From an uncultured Paracoccaceae bacterium (GTDB taxonomy: Bacteria > Pseudomonadota > Alphaproteobacteria > Rhodobacterales > Rhodobacteraceae): a stretch of 64,000 bases of DNA. The first letter of the stretch is position 1; every line of letters starts with the position of its first letter. The notes under the pieces were generated by a model that worked only from the letters and a program-made list of their open reading frames with translations, ran no database searches and was not told the DNA's origin. The stretch is from positions 62,001 through 126,000 of the forward strand of contig CANNFE010000002.1 of the NCBI GenBank assembly GCA_947503775.1, written 5' to 3'. The position numbers were made by a program, and so were the translations under genes. Positions 53,082-62,176 of this stretch are shown here, piece after piece.

Positions 53082-54299
53082 ATGTCCGCACCCAAGAAAG
53101 TTGTCCTAGCCTATTCGGGCGGGCTCGACACGTCGATCATCCTCAAATGGCTGCAGACGGAATATGACTGCGAGGTCGTGACGTTTACCGCCGATCTGGG
53201 GCAGGGCGAGGAGCTGGAGCCGGCGCGCAAGAAGGCCGAGATGATGGGTGCGAGCGCCATCTATATCGAGGATCTGCGGGAAGAGTTCGTGCGTGATTTC
53301 GTCTTTCCGATGTTTCGGGCGAATGCGGTCTATGAAGGGCTTTACCTCCTGGGTACGTCGATTGCGCGGCCGCTGATTTCCAAGCGGCTGGTCGAGATCG
53401 CCGAAGCGGAGGGCGCCGATGCGGTGGCCCATGGCGCGACCGGCAAGGGCAACGATCAAGTGCGGTTCGAGCTGGCAGCCTATGCGCTGAACCCCGAGAT
53501 CAAGGTGATCGCGCCGTGGCGGGAATGGGATTTGTCTTCGCGCACGAAGCTGATCGACTTTGCCGAGAAGAACCAGATCCCGATCGCGAAGGACAAGCGG
53601 GGGGAGGCGCCGTTTTCGGTAGATGCGAACCTGCTGCACACGTCGAGCGAGGGGAAGGTGCTGGAGGACCCGGCGGTGGCCGCGCCGGATTACGTCTACC
53701 AGCGCACGGTTGATCCACGGCAGGCTCCGGATGAACCTGAGGTTATCGAGGTTGGGTTCGAGCGCGGAGATGCGGTGTCGGTGAATGGCGAGGCTTTGTC
53801 ACCGGCGGAGTTGCTGACGAAGTTGAATGAGCTAGGCGGCGCGCATGGGGTCGGGCGGCTTGATCTGGTCGAAGGGCGGTTCGTGGGGATGAAGTCGCGC
53901 GGCATCTACGAGACACCCGGCGGGACGATCCTGCTGGAGGCGCATCGCGGGATCGAGCAGATCACGCTGGATCGCGGGGCGGCGCATCTGAAGGACGAGC
54001 TGATGCCGCGCTATGCGGAGCTGATCTATAACGGCTTCTGGTTCTCGCCCGAACGCGAGATGCTGCAGGCGGCCATCGACGCCTCGCAGGGGCATGTGAC
54101 AGGGACCGTGCGGCTGGAGCTGTATAAGGGCTCTGTCCGGACCATCGGGCGCTGGTCGGAGTATTCGCTGTATTCCGAGGCGCATGTCACGTTCGAGGAC
54201 GACGCGGGCGCCTATGATCAGGCGGATGCGGCAGGGTTCATCCAGCTGAACGCGCTGCGGCTGAAGCTTTTGGCGGCACGGGATCGGCGGTTGAAGTAA
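53082..54299 (+). CDS. argG: Argininosuccinate synthase
   Basis: A 405-residue enzyme that joins citrulline and aspartate with ATP in arginine synthesis. The N-type ATP pyrophosphatase motif is [14 protein letters not shown] (residues 7-20), followed by [18 protein letters not shown], the citrulline/aspartate region [13 protein letters not shown] (near 120) and the later [12 protein letters not shown] near the C-terminus. Length is normal. ATG 53082 has GGAGG eight bases upstream. It is divergent from the membrane protein-ilvA unit. ArgJ at 24748 in the same window serves an earlier step, but the two genes are not linked in an operon. Cytoplasmic. Confidence 0.98.
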   Translation: MSAPKKVVLAYSGGLDTSIILKWLQTEYDCEVVTFTADLGQGEELEPARKKAEMMGASAIYIEDLREEFVRDFVFPMFRANAVYEGLYLLGTSIARPLISKRLVEIAEAEGADAVAHGATGKGNDQVRFELAAYALNPEIKVIAPWREWDLSSRTKLIDFAEKNQIPIAKDKRGEAPFSVDANLLHTSSEGKVLEDPAVAAPDYVYQRTVDPRQAPDEPEVIEVGFERGDAVSVNGEALSPAELLTKLNELGGAHGVGRLDLVEGRFVGMKSRGIYETPGGTILLEAHRGIEQITLDRGAAHLKDELMPRYAELIYNGFWFSPEREMLQAAIDASQGHVTGTVRLELYKGSVRTIGRWSEYSLYSEAHVTFEDDAGAYDQADAAGFIQLNALRLKLLAARDRRLK

Positions 54300-54346
54300 G
54301 GCCCTGCGGGCCGCGCCCGAGCCTGGGAGGGTCTTGGCAGGATCCA

Positions 54347-54742
54347 ATGTATACTCGGTTTGTCCATCAGAGGAAAAGCGCCGGGCAGGCAAGCCGCGAG
54401 GGTTTTTTTTGCACAGCTTATACCCTGCTCGATACCCCTGAGCTTGATCCGGAGATTGCGTGTCAGATTGAAGATTTGCTGGGCTGGTTCAGGGAAAATT
54501 TACCCATCCCCTCTAAGTTCGATAAAACGAAGTCTAAGGGTTTCTATCGACGTGAAACAAAGGGGCTGAGCTGGTTCAAAGAGACGGCAGATGCGCCTTT
54601 GGCGAAATCGTATGAGCTTGTCACACTTCTCTCCGAGTGCGGCTATAGGATCGATACGTTGCGGGCCAAGCGGGTCGGGTATGTTGTGTATGAAGATGAG
54701 TATCAGGTTGTCGCGGAGCCTTTTTCCGACACACCAAAGTAG
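54347..54742 (+). CDS. Conserved-looking protein of unknown function, 131 residues
   Basis: A soluble 131-residue protein starting at ATG 54347, with AGGA four bases upstream. The middle has GWFRENLPIPSKFDK, then LSWFKETADAPLAKSYELVTLLSECGY and the ending VGYVVYEDEYQVVAEPFSD. These tryptophan-phenylalanine and YEDEYQVVAEPF stretches resemble a small family I have seen in scattered bacteria without an assigned function; this is memory, not a search. No signal peptide or membrane segment is seen. Base composition is clearly lower in G+C than argG or msrA on either side, which suggests acquisition by transfer. It lies alone, 47 bases after argG and 109 before msrA. Confidence 0.7.
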   Translation: MYTRFVHQRKSAGQASREGFFCTAYTLLDTPELDPEIACQIEDLLGWFRENLPIPSKFDKTKSKGFYRRETKGLSWFKETADAPLAKSYELVTLLSECGYRIDTLRAKRVGYVVYEDEYQVVAEPFSDTPK

Positions 54743-54851
54743 TGGGGACCCGGAATTGAAACGTCTCTCACGTCCCTGTGCTTCACGGCGGGGTGAATTG
54801 AGGTTGTCCTTCGGATGACGGACTCTGGCTCTCAGTCGATGGAGGACCGTC

Positions 54852-55511
54852 ATGACGGTATTTGAGAATGTGAAGACCGGGCTTCTGGCCCTTGCGATTA
54901 TCGCCGGGGCCTGCCTGAAGGGGACCGGAGCTACGGCTCAGACGCAGGAGAGCCTTGTCGTGGCCGGGGGCTGTTTCTGGTGCGTAGAATCCGACTTCGA
55001 GCGGGTTCCGGGGGTGATCGAGGCGGTGTCGGGCTTTGCCGGGGGCACCGTGGCCAACCCGACCTACAAGCAGGTCGTGCGCGGTGGAACCGGGCATTAC
55101 GAGGTGGTCGAGATCACTTACGATCCCGCTCGGGTGAGCTATGAGCAGCTTTTGACATTGTTCTTCCGGTCGGTCGATCCGACGGATGCGGGGGGGCAGT
55201 TCTGTGATCGGGGGCAGAGTTATGCCACGGCGATCTTTGCCGACACGCCCGAACAGCGGGCGGTGGCGGAAGCGGTGAAGGCTCAGGCCGAGGCGGATCT
55301 GGGGCAGACGGTTGTGACGCCGATCTTGGGTAGCGCTCCGTTCTATCCGGCGGAGGCGTATCATCAGGATTACTATAAGCAGAGCGAGGTGATCCTGACG
55401 CGGCGCGGGCCGAAGTCGAAGGCGGAGGCCTATAAGTTCTACCGCTCGGCTTGCGGACGCGATGCGCGCGTGAAGGAGCTATGGGGCGGTGCGGCTCCGT
55501 TTACGGGGTGA
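54852..55511 (+). CDS. msrA: Peptide methionine-(S)-S-oxide reductase MsrA, exported
   Basis: A 219-residue MsrA with the catalytic GGCFWCVE motif (C41, residues 39-46), followed by [12 protein letters not shown] and [10 protein letters not shown]. Unlike the usual cytoplasmic form, residues 1-30 form a signal-peptide-like segment ([22 protein letters not shown]), with likely cleavage after ATA, so the enzyme is probably periplasmic. The cysteine at 21 is part of the hydrophobic stretch. It reduces methionine S-sulfoxide in proteins. ATG 54852 has GGAGG six bases upstream. The C-terminal region includes [14 protein letters not shown], with a candidate resolving cysteine. A hairpin and T-run follow the gene. 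Confidence 0.92.
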   Translation: MTVFENVKTGLLALAIIAGACLKGTGATAQTQESLVVAGGCFWCVESDFERVPGVIEAVSGFAGGTVANPTYKQVVRGGTGHYEVVEITYDPARVSYEQLLTLFFRSVDPTDAGGQFCDRGQSYATAIFADTPEQRAVAEAVKAQAEADLGQTVVTPILGSAPFYPAEAYHQDYYKQSEVILTRRGPKSKAEAYKFYRSACGRDARVKELWGGAAPFTG

Positions 55512-55526
55512 AGCTCGGCGACCGGT

Positions 55527-55568
55527 CGGGCCTGGCGGCCCGATGCCGCTGGCAGAGGTATTTTTTTG
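55527..55568 (+). terminator. Hairpin and T-run after msrA
   Basis: TCGGGCC (55527-55533) pairs with GGCCCGA (55538-55544) over a 4-base loop. A TTTTTTT run at 55562-55568 follows 17 bases later, so it is not a textbook terminator, but the location between convergent genes (msrA and rbsK) is right. The GAGGTATTTTTTTGCAAGATGA part looks like a sequence often seen at gene ends in this group; only one copy is present here. Confidence 0.4.
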
Positions 55569-55588
55569 CAAGATGAGGACGAGGGCGC

Positions 55589-56455
55589 CTAGAGCTGGGC
55601 GTCCTGCACCTCTTTGAGGTCGGGGATGACGTCTGCGGTGCCTTCGCGCTGGACCATGAGGGAGGCGGCGCGCGTGGCCTGGCGGATGGCCTGCGCGATG
55701 GGCTGGCCCCGGTCGAGGCCGGCGAGGAGGTAACCTGTGAAGGTATCACCTGCGCCGGTTGTGTCGAGGGGGGTGACCTTGATCGCGGGGTGGTGAGTCT
55801 CCTGCCCGCGAGCGATGTGGATGCAGCCCTCGGCGCCTTTTGTGACAACGATATCGGCGAGATTGAGATCCGCGAGGGTTGTGCCAAGAGCGTCGGTGAG
55901 CTGGCGAGCCTCCACCTCGTTCAGGATCAGAAGGTCGAGATGGGGGAGCACGGCGCGGACGGCCTCGGCCTCGAACGGGGCGGCGGCATAGGCGATCCGC
56001 AGGCCGAGGCTGCGGGCTTTGGCGGCGGTTCCCTCTTGCATGGTGGTTTCGTTTTGCATGACGCAGATGTCGCCCGTCGCGGCGGTCGAGAGGGCGGCGT
56101 CGATGGTCCGCTGGGGAATTTCGTGGTTGGCGCCGGGATAGAGGATGATCTGGTTCTCGCCATCCTCGGCCACGGCGATGATCGCGTGGCCCGTCGCGGC
56201 CTCTATGTCGGCGATGAAACGGGTATCGACGCCATATTCAAGGAGCCGGTCGCGGGTCCAGAGGCCGTCGGAGCCGATGGCTCCGATATGGCAGGTATGG
56301 GCACCCGCGCGGGCGGCGGCGACCGACATGTTTGCGCCCTTGCCGCCCAGACCGGTGGAAAATCCAGTCGAGCCAATGGTTTCGCCAGGCCCGGGCAGGT
56401 GCGGGAGGCGGTAGAACCGGTCGATATTGATAGAGCCGAGATTCCAGATCGTCAT
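55589..56455 (-). CDS. rbsK: Ribokinase (PfkB family)
   Basis: A 288-residue sugar kinase of the PfkB family. The N-terminal sugar-binding motif is GLGGKGANMSVAAARAGA (about residues 32-49), and the C-terminal ATP/anion-hole motif DTTGAGDTFTGYLLAGL (about 236-252) holds the catalytic aspartate. The N-terminus LGSINIDRFYRLPHLPGPGET fits ribokinase better than fructokinase or adenosine kinase. It phosphorylates ribose or a similar sugar in the cytoplasm. No ribose transporter is adjacent. ATG 56455 was chosen for the family N-terminus (TIWNLGSINIDRF); no ribosome-binding site is obvious. It is divergent from mutS with 67 bases between. Confidence 0.92.
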   Translation of the reverse strand: MTIWNLGSINIDRFYRLPHLPGPGETIGSTGFSTGLGGKGANMSVAAARAGAHTCHIGAIGSDGLWTRDRLLEYGVDTRFIADIEAATGHAIIAVAEDGENQIILYPGANHEIPQRTIDAALSTAATGDICVMQNETTMQEGTAAKARSLGLRIAYAAAPFEAEAVRAVLPHLDLLILNEVEARQLTDALGTTLADLNLADIVVTKGAEGCIHIARGQETHHPAIKVTPLDTTGAGDTFTGYLLAGLDRGQPIAQAIRQATRAASLMVQREGTADVIPDLKEVQDAQL

Positions 56456-56522
56456 GGGGTGCGACGGTAGTTGCGAAGGCCGGTGCGGGCAACTAGGCAA
56501 GGAGCTTCAGGAGGGATGTCTT

Positions 56523-59138
56523 TTGGCTAAGGACGACAGCACCGTCACGCCGATGATGGCGCAATATCTGGAGATCAAGGAAGGGCATCCGGACGCGTTG
56601 CTCTTCTACCGGATGGGCGATTTCTACGAGATGTTCTTTGAAGATGCGGTCGCCGCGGCCGAGGCGCTGGATATTGCGCTGACCAAGCGGGGGAAGCATC
56701 GCGGCAGCGACATTCCGATGTGCGGCGTGCCGGTTCATGCGGCGGAAGGATATCTTCTGACGCTGATCCGCAAAGGGTTTCGCGTGGCTGTCTGCGAACA
56801 GATGGAGGATCCGGCGGAGGCCAAGAAACGCGGCTACAAGGCCGTTGTGCGGCGCGAGGTCGTGCGGCTGGTCACGCCGGGGACGCTGACCGAAGAGAGC
56901 CTTCTGGAGGCTCGGCGGCACAACTATCTGGCTGCCTTTGCCGAGATCCGGGAAGAGGGCGCGCTGGCTTGGTGCGACATCTCGACGGGGATGTTCCGGG
57001 TGATGCGCTGTGCGCCCGCGCGGTTGGTACCGGAGCTGGCGCGGCTGTCTCCGCGAGAGATCCTGCTGAGCGAGGGGGCGGGTTCGCCGTTTGAGCTTGA
57101 GGGGATCTCGGTCACCGAACACAACCGGCTGGCCTTTGAAAGCGGGCCTGCGCAGACGCGGCTGGAGCGGTTTTTCGATGTTGCCTCGCTCGATGCGTTT
57201 GGATCGTTCGGGCGGGCGGAGGTGGCGGCGATGGGCGCGCTGCTGGATTATCTGGATCTGACGCAGAAGGGGCGGCTTCCGCTGCTGCGGCCTCCGGCGC
57301 AGGAGAGCGAGGAGGCGGTAGTGCGGATCGATGCCGCGACGCGCCGAAATCTGGAGCTGTCGCAGGCGCTTGGCGGCGGGAAGGCCGGATCGCTTCTGGC
57401 GGCGGTGGACCGGACCGTTACGGCGGGGGGCGGACGGCTTTTGGAGCGGCGTCTGTCGTCCCCGTCCCGGCGGCGGGAGGTTGTGACCGGGCGGCTGGAT
57501 GCGGTGTCGGCGCTGATCGAGGATCCGTTGTTGCGGGGCGATCTGCGCGACGTGTTGCGCCGGGCGCCGGATCTGGACCGGGCGGTCTCGCGGCTGGCGC
57601 TGGATCGCGGCGGGCCGCGGGATCTGGCGGCGGTGCGCAATGCTTTGGACGCGGCGGAGCGGCTTGCCGCGCGGATGCCGGAGGAGCTTTCGACGCTTCT
57701 GGAGGCGGCGCGCGCCGATCTGGTTGGGCAGGACGTGTTGAGAGAGGCGCTCGAAAACGCGCTTGTGGCGGAGCCGCCGCTTTTGGTGCGCGATGGCGGG
57801 TTCGTGGCCGAGGGGCACCTGGAGGCGCTGGATGCGGCGCGGCAATTGCGCGACGAAGGGCGGTCAGTGATTGCCGGGATGCAGGCGGAGTTTGCCGATC
57901 TGACCGGGATCATGGCGCTGAAGATCAAACACAACAACGTGCTTGGGTATTTCATCGAGGTGACGGCGACCCATTCGGCGAAGATGCTGAGCGCGCCTTT
58001 GAGCGAGACGTTCATCCACCGGCAGACCACGGCGAATGCGGTGCGGTTTACCACGGTCGAGCTGTCTTCGCTCGAGACGCGGATCCTGAATGCGGGGGCC
58101 GAGGCACTTGAGCTGGAGAAGGCGGTTTTCGGCGAGCTGAGGCAGCTCGTGATCGGGCAGGCGGCGGGTCTGGCGCAGGTGGCGCGGGCGCTGGCCGAGA
58201 TCGACCTAGCGGCGGCATTAGCCGATCTGGCGGTTGCGGAGGACTGGACGCGGCCTGTGCTGGAGGACGGGCGCGCGTTCGAAATCATGGGCGGGCGGCA
58301 TCCGGTGGTCGAGGCGGCGCTGAAGGCGGAGGGCGCGCCGTTCGTGGCGAACGATTGCGATCTGACCGAGCATCGGGTGCAGCTGCTTACCGGGCCGAAC
58401 ATGGCGGGCAAGTCGACGTTTCTGCGGCAGAATGCGCTGATCGCGGTGCTGGCGCAGATGGGATCCTTCGTGCCTGCCGAGGCCGCGCGGATCGGGTTGG
58501 TGTCGCAGATCTTCAGCCGGGTCGGGGCCTCGGACGACCTGGCGCGGGGGCGCTCGACCTTCATGGTGGAAATGGTCGAGACGGCGGCAATTCTTAATCA
58601 GGCGGATGACCGGGCGCTGGTGATCCTGGACGAGATCGGGCGGGGGACGGCGACCTATGACGGGCTGTCGATTGCCTGGGCGACGCTGGAGCATCTGCAT
58701 GATGTGAACCGCTGCCGGGCGCTTTTTGCTACGCATTACCATGAGCTTACGGCTTTGGCCGGGGGGCTTGCGGAGGCGGAGAACCTGACGGTGGCGGTCA
58801 AGGAATGGGAGGGCGATGTCGTCTTCCTGCATGAGGTGCGCAAGGGCGCGGCGGATCGCAGCTATGGCGTTCAGGTCGCCAAGCTGGCGGGGCTGCCCGA
58901 GGCGGTCGTGGCCCGGGCACGGGCGGTTCTGGAAACGCTGGAAGAGGGCGAGCGAGACAAGGATCGGACGACGTTGATCGACGATCTGCCGCTGTTTTCT
59001 GTGCCTGCGGCTGCGGCTCCGGCCAAGGCGGAGCCGTCGGAGATCGAGGCGGCCTTGCGCGAGGTCGATCCGGACGGGCTGTCGGCGCGGGAGGCTTTGG
59101 AGCTGATCTATGAGTTGAAGGGAAAGGTGGCGGGGTGA
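56523..59138 (+). CDS. mutS: DNA mismatch repair protein MutS
   Basis: An 871-residue MutS. The mismatch-reading domain contains FYRMGDFYEMFFEDA with the phenylalanine-x-glutamate motif of GDFYEMF (about residues 28-40), then the long lever and clamp, and the ATPase with Walker A TGPNMAGKSTFLRQN (about 621-635) and Walker B VILDEIGRGTATYDG. The dimerisation helix-turn-helix follows. The start is TTG 56523: GGAGGG lies about six bases upstream, and it gives the usual N-terminus (AKDDSTVTPMMAQYLEIK). Other in-frame starts lie inside the rbsK region without a binding site. It recognises mismatches for MutL; mutL is not in the window. Confidence 0.97.
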   Translation: MAKDDSTVTPMMAQYLEIKEGHPDALLFYRMGDFYEMFFEDAVAAAEALDIALTKRGKHRGSDIPMCGVPVHAAEGYLLTLIRKGFRVAVCEQMEDPAEAKKRGYKAVVRREVVRLVTPGTLTEESLLEARRHNYLAAFAEIREEGALAWCDISTGMFRVMRCAPARLVPELARLSPREILLSEGAGSPFELEGISVTEHNRLAFESGPAQTRLERFFDVASLDAFGSFGRAEVAAMGALLDYLDLTQKGRLPLLRPPAQESEEAVVRIDAATRRNLELSQALGGGKAGSLLAAVDRTVTAGGGRLLERRLSSPSRRREVVTGRLDAVSALIEDPLLRGDLRDVLRRAPDLDRAVSRLALDRGGPRDLAAVRNALDAAERLAARMPEELSTLLEAARADLVGQDVLREALENALVAEPPLLVRDGGFVAEGHLEALDAARQLRDEGRSVIAGMQAEFADLTGIMALKIKHNNVLGYFIEVTATHSAKMLSAPLSETFIHRQTTANAVRFTTVELSSLETRILNAGAEALELEKAVFGELRQLVIGQAAGLAQVARALAEIDLAAALADLAVAEDWTRPVLEDGRAFEIMGGRHPVVEAALKAEGAPFVANDCDLTEHRVQLLTGPNMAGKSTFLRQNALIAVLAQMGSFVPAEAARIGLVSQIFSRVGASDDLARGRSTFMVEMVETAAILNQADDRALVILDEIGRGTATYDGLSIAWATLEHLHDVNRCRALFATHYHELTALAGGLAEAENLTVAVKEWEGDVVFLHEVRKGAADRSYGVQVAKLAGLPEAVVARARAVLETLEEGERDKDRTTLIDDLPLFSVPAAAAPAKAEPSEIEAALREVDPDGLSAREALELIYELKGKVAG

Positions 59139-59145
59139 CCTCCGC

Positions 59146-60552
59146 CTACTCGGCTGAGGCGACCTGAAGGGGCGGAACGTTATAACCTGCGCCGAGGGCG
59201 ATCATCAGGGTGATGTAGTCGCGGCTGGTCTGGCGCAGGTTGGAGCGGAAATCGGTACGGGCGTCGGCGAGGCGGCGCTCAAGCTCGATGATCTGGAGGA
59301 GCGTGATCTCTCCGCTCGTGACGAGGCTGCGGGAGAGGCGAAGCGCGCGTTCGTTCTGCTGGACAGCCTCGCCGGATTTGGCGGCGGCCTGCTGGGCGGC
59401 GCGGTAGGTCACGAGGGCGGTCTCAACCTCTTCGATGCCTTGTAGGACGGTTTCGGTCCAGAAGAGGTAGGCTTCGCGGGCGCGCGCCTCGGCGGCGGTG
59501 ACATCGGCGCGCAAGGCGCCCTGATTGAAGATCGGGATGTTCAGGGTCGGGCCAAAGGACCAGGTCTGGACCTCGTTGCCGCTTTGCTGGCTGGCCTGGA
59601 TCGAGCCGCCAAGCTGAAGGCTGGGATAGAGCGCGGCGCGGCGGATGCCGATTTCGGCGAAGGCTTGCAGGTATCTTTGTTCGGCGGCGCGCACGTCAGG
59701 ACGGTTGCGGATCAGGTCAGCCGGCACGCCGATGATGATGTCAGTCGAGGGGACGGGCTGCCGGGTGACGGCCGAGAGCTGCGGGTCGAGCGTTCCGGCG
59801 GGCAGGCCGAGCAGGGTCGCGATACGGTTCTTCTGACGTTCGATGCTGGCCCGCTGGAGCGGGATCTCGGCCTCAGCGGTGCTGAGGGAGGCCTGCGATT
59901 GCGCGAGATCGAGCTGGGTCGCCTCGCCGGAGTCGAGCAGGGTGCGCGTGTTGCGGAGCGTCAGCTGGCGGGAAGTGACATCGGCCTGACGCGATTGCAG
60001 GAGAAGCTGGAAGAAGCGTAGGTCGACATAGGCTTCGGTGATCGAGGAGAGAAAGAGGAGGCGCGTGTTGTTCTGGTTCTCGAGCGCCTCGGCCAGGAGG
60101 GCCTGGTCACGGGCGCGGCGATTTCTGAGACCGCCGAAGAGATCGACGATGTAGCTGGCGGAGGCGCCGACAGTCTTGTTGAAGGTGCTGTCGCGGTTCG
60201 ACGCGCCGCTTTCGGTGGCTTGGGCGGAGCCGCTGGACGAAAAGGGCCGACCGGAGGCGGCGGCGACCGCTTCGGCGGCGCGGACGCGTTCGAGGACCTG
60301 AAGAAGGGTCAGGTTCTGCTCGAAGCCGCGATCCACGAGCGAGTTGAGCGTCGGATCGTCGAATTCGGTCCACCAGCCGATGGTTGCGAGGCTTGCGGGG
60401 CTGCCGTTTTGGGCGATGGAGAAGGAGGCGGGCACCGCGGGCGCATCGCGCAAGGCGACACCGGTGACGTCGCATCCGGCGAGCGCGACTATAGCCAGGG
60501 CGGCAGCGAAACGGCGAGCCCAACCGGGACGATACAAGTGTAAACTGCGCAT
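59146..60552 (-). CDS. Outer-membrane efflux lipoprotein (NodT/TolC family)
   Basis: A 468-residue RND-type outer membrane factor. The signal peptide WARRFAAALAIVALAGC ends in a lipobox with cysteine near residue 27. Two similar halves each have long helices and a beta part; characteristic stretches are WWTEFDDPTLNSLVDRGFEQNLTLL, seen in part, and NRPDVRAAEQRYLQAFAEIGIRRAALYPSLQLGGSI, seen in part. It forms the outer-membrane channel of a tripartite efflux pump. No inner-membrane pump or adaptor is adjacent, so the partner is elsewhere. ATG 60552 was chosen for the signal peptide; the longer reading lacks one. It follows the flippase gene after 166 bases, in which I see no clear terminator. 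Confidence 0.9.
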   Translation of the reverse strand: MRSLHLYRPGWARRFAAALAIVALAGCDVTGVALRDAPAVPASFSIAQNGSPASLATIGWWTEFDDPTLNSLVDRGFEQNLTLLQVLERVRAAEAVAAASGRPFSSSGSAQATESGASNRDSTFNKTVGASASYIVDLFGGLRNRRARDQALLAEALENQNNTRLLFLSSITEAYVDLRFFQLLLQSRQADVTSRQLTLRNTRTLLDSGEATQLDLAQSQASLSTAEAEIPLQRASIERQKNRIATLLGLPAGTLDPQLSAVTRQPVPSTDIIIGVPADLIRNRPDVRAAEQRYLQAFAEIGIRRAALYPSLQLGGSIQASQQSGNEVQTWSFGPTLNIPIFNQGALRADVTAAEARAREAYLFWTETVLQGIEEVETALVTYRAAQQAAAKSGEAVQQNERALRLSRSLVTSGEITLLQIIELERRLADARTDFRSNLRQTSRDYITLMIALGAGYNVPPLQVASAE

Positions 60553-60718
60553 AGGACCTGCCTTGCGTTGGATTGAAACTGCCTCGATCAACGGCTTCTT
60601 TGCGAGCCGATTTGCCGCTTTGTAGCGCGAGCGGGGGTGGTTTCGGAACAGGTTTTCAAGATGAGCGGGGAACTGACTCATATTTGCACATCGTTTGTTG
60701 TTCTCGGGCAACCCCGTC

Positions 60719-62167
60719 TCAGGATTGGAAGACGGCGATTGCCGCCCGGATCTTGCGCCGTTCGATCAGCGCGGTGGTGCCCAGAGCGGCGGCTGCGAGG
60801 GCCGCGGAGAGGGCAAGTTCGGCGGGATAGCCGATGCCGGTGGATCCCGCGATCCAGATGTGGAGACCGGCGAAGGCCGCACCGATCGCGGTCGGGATAG
60901 CGAGGGTCCTGAGGCAATCGGCCATTCGCAGCGGGACGATGCGGGCGGCGAGCGCCCAGGCGCGGGGTGTGATGAGCAGACCCCAGATCGTGAGCGAGAG
61001 GGCGACGGCGTTGAGGCTGATCGCGGCGGCGGCGATCACGAGGACCGACTTAAGCAGCGTCGCCTCGATGGTCAGGCGCACCAGCAGATCGGTGCGGGCG
61101 GTGGCGCGAAAGAGGCAGGCGAGGCAGACGACGGAAATGGCCTCGATCGCGAGGCCGGGGATGGAGAGGGCGAAGATGGTCGCGACCGGGGTCCAGTCGG
61201 CGGAGAGGAGGATCGTGAAGACGGCCTCTCCCGCGACGGCGAGGAGCGCGAGCGGCGGGATCAGTGCGACGGAGAGAAGCCGCAGGGCGGCCAGATAGAT
61301 CGCGACGAGGCGGTTTGGATCGTCCTGCGCCTTGGCCATGCGGACATAGACGACCGTCGACATGGGACCGGCTAGGCCGAGCTGGGGGATGCGGGCGAAG
61401 CGCTCGCTCATCGAATAAAGACCAAGCGGGGACTGGCCGAGCCCCTTGCCGACCGCGACGACGGCGACCTGCGCGCGCACGGTGGAGATGGCCGAGATGA
61501 GAAGGGCGTCCTTGGCGAAGATCAGATGCGGCTTGAGCAAGCGGGCCGAGAAGGTGAGGCGCGGCCGAAACTCGGTGAGCCAGAGGATGCCAGCGAGGCG
61601 AATGACCGCTATGGCGATCTGCTGGGCGACGAGGGCCCAGACGCCCGCGCCTGCGAGCGCCAGCAGGACCGCGAGGCCGAGGCTGATGACGGTGGTCGCC
61701 ATCTGGACGGAAGCGATGCCGGTGTAGTTCTCGCGGCGCTCGATCTCGGCATTGGGGGCGGCGGACAGCGCGAGGAACAGCGGCACGACCGAGAGCGTGG
61801 CAAGGACGGGAATGAGGTCACTTTCGCCATAAAACGCCGCCCAGGCGGGTGCGATGGCGAGAATGAGCAGCATCAGCGCAATGCCGACACCGGTCAGAAG
61901 CCAGAAGACGCTGGACCATTCGGTGAGGTCATAGCCGGGAGAGCGGATCAGTGAGCGGCCCAGACCCGCATCGCTGAGCACGCTGCAAAAGACGACGACG
62001 GTCATGGCCATCGCCATGAGCGCAAATTCCTCGACCGTGAGTGCGCGGGCGATGATCGGCAGAACGAGGATCTGCGACAACGCCAGGACGGCGCGCGCCG
62101 AGACAAGCGAGCCGACATTGACGAAGAAACCCCGGCGTGGGGCCTCGGGGGTGGGGCCAGCGGTCAT
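60719..62167 (-). CDS. Polysaccharide flippase (Wzx/MOP family)
   Basis: A 482-residue membrane protein with about 12-14 hydrophobic segments. The opening GSLVSARAVLALSQILVLPIIARALTVEEFALMAMA is the usual start of oligosaccharide flippases, with the E-F-G/A-L pattern after the first helix. Such proteins move lipid-linked sugars across the inner membrane for O-antigen, capsule or exopolysaccharide. ATG 62167. It lies nine bases after a large membrane glycosyltransferase-like gene, which itself follows gtrA, all on the minus strand. Family is clear at the level of the MOP superfamily; the glycan is unknown. Teichuronic-acid type or PST-type subgroups are equally possible. Confidence 0.87.
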   Translation of the reverse strand: MTAGPTPEAPRRGFFVNVGSLVSARAVLALSQILVLPIIARALTVEEFALMAMAMTVVVFCSVLSDAGLGRSLIRSPGYDLTEWSSVFWLLTGVGIALMLLILAIAPAWAAFYGESDLIPVLATLSVVPLFLALSAAPNAEIERRENYTGIASVQMATTVISLGLAVLLALAGAGVWALVAQQIAIAVIRLAGILWLTEFRPRLTFSARLLKPHLIFAKDALLISAISTVRAQVAVVAVGKGLGQSPLGLYSMSERFARIPQLGLAGPMSTVVYVRMAKAQDDPNRLVAIYLAALRLLSVALIPPLALLAVAGEAVFTILLSADWTPVATIFALSIPGLAIEAISVVCLACLFRATARTDLLVRLTIEATLLKSVLVIAAAAISLNAVALSLTIWGLLITPRAWALAARIVPLRMADCLRTLAIPTAIGAAFAGLHIWIAGSTGIGYPAELALSAALAAAALGTTALIERRKIRAAIAVFQS

Positions 62168-62176
62168 CGGCGCGCC

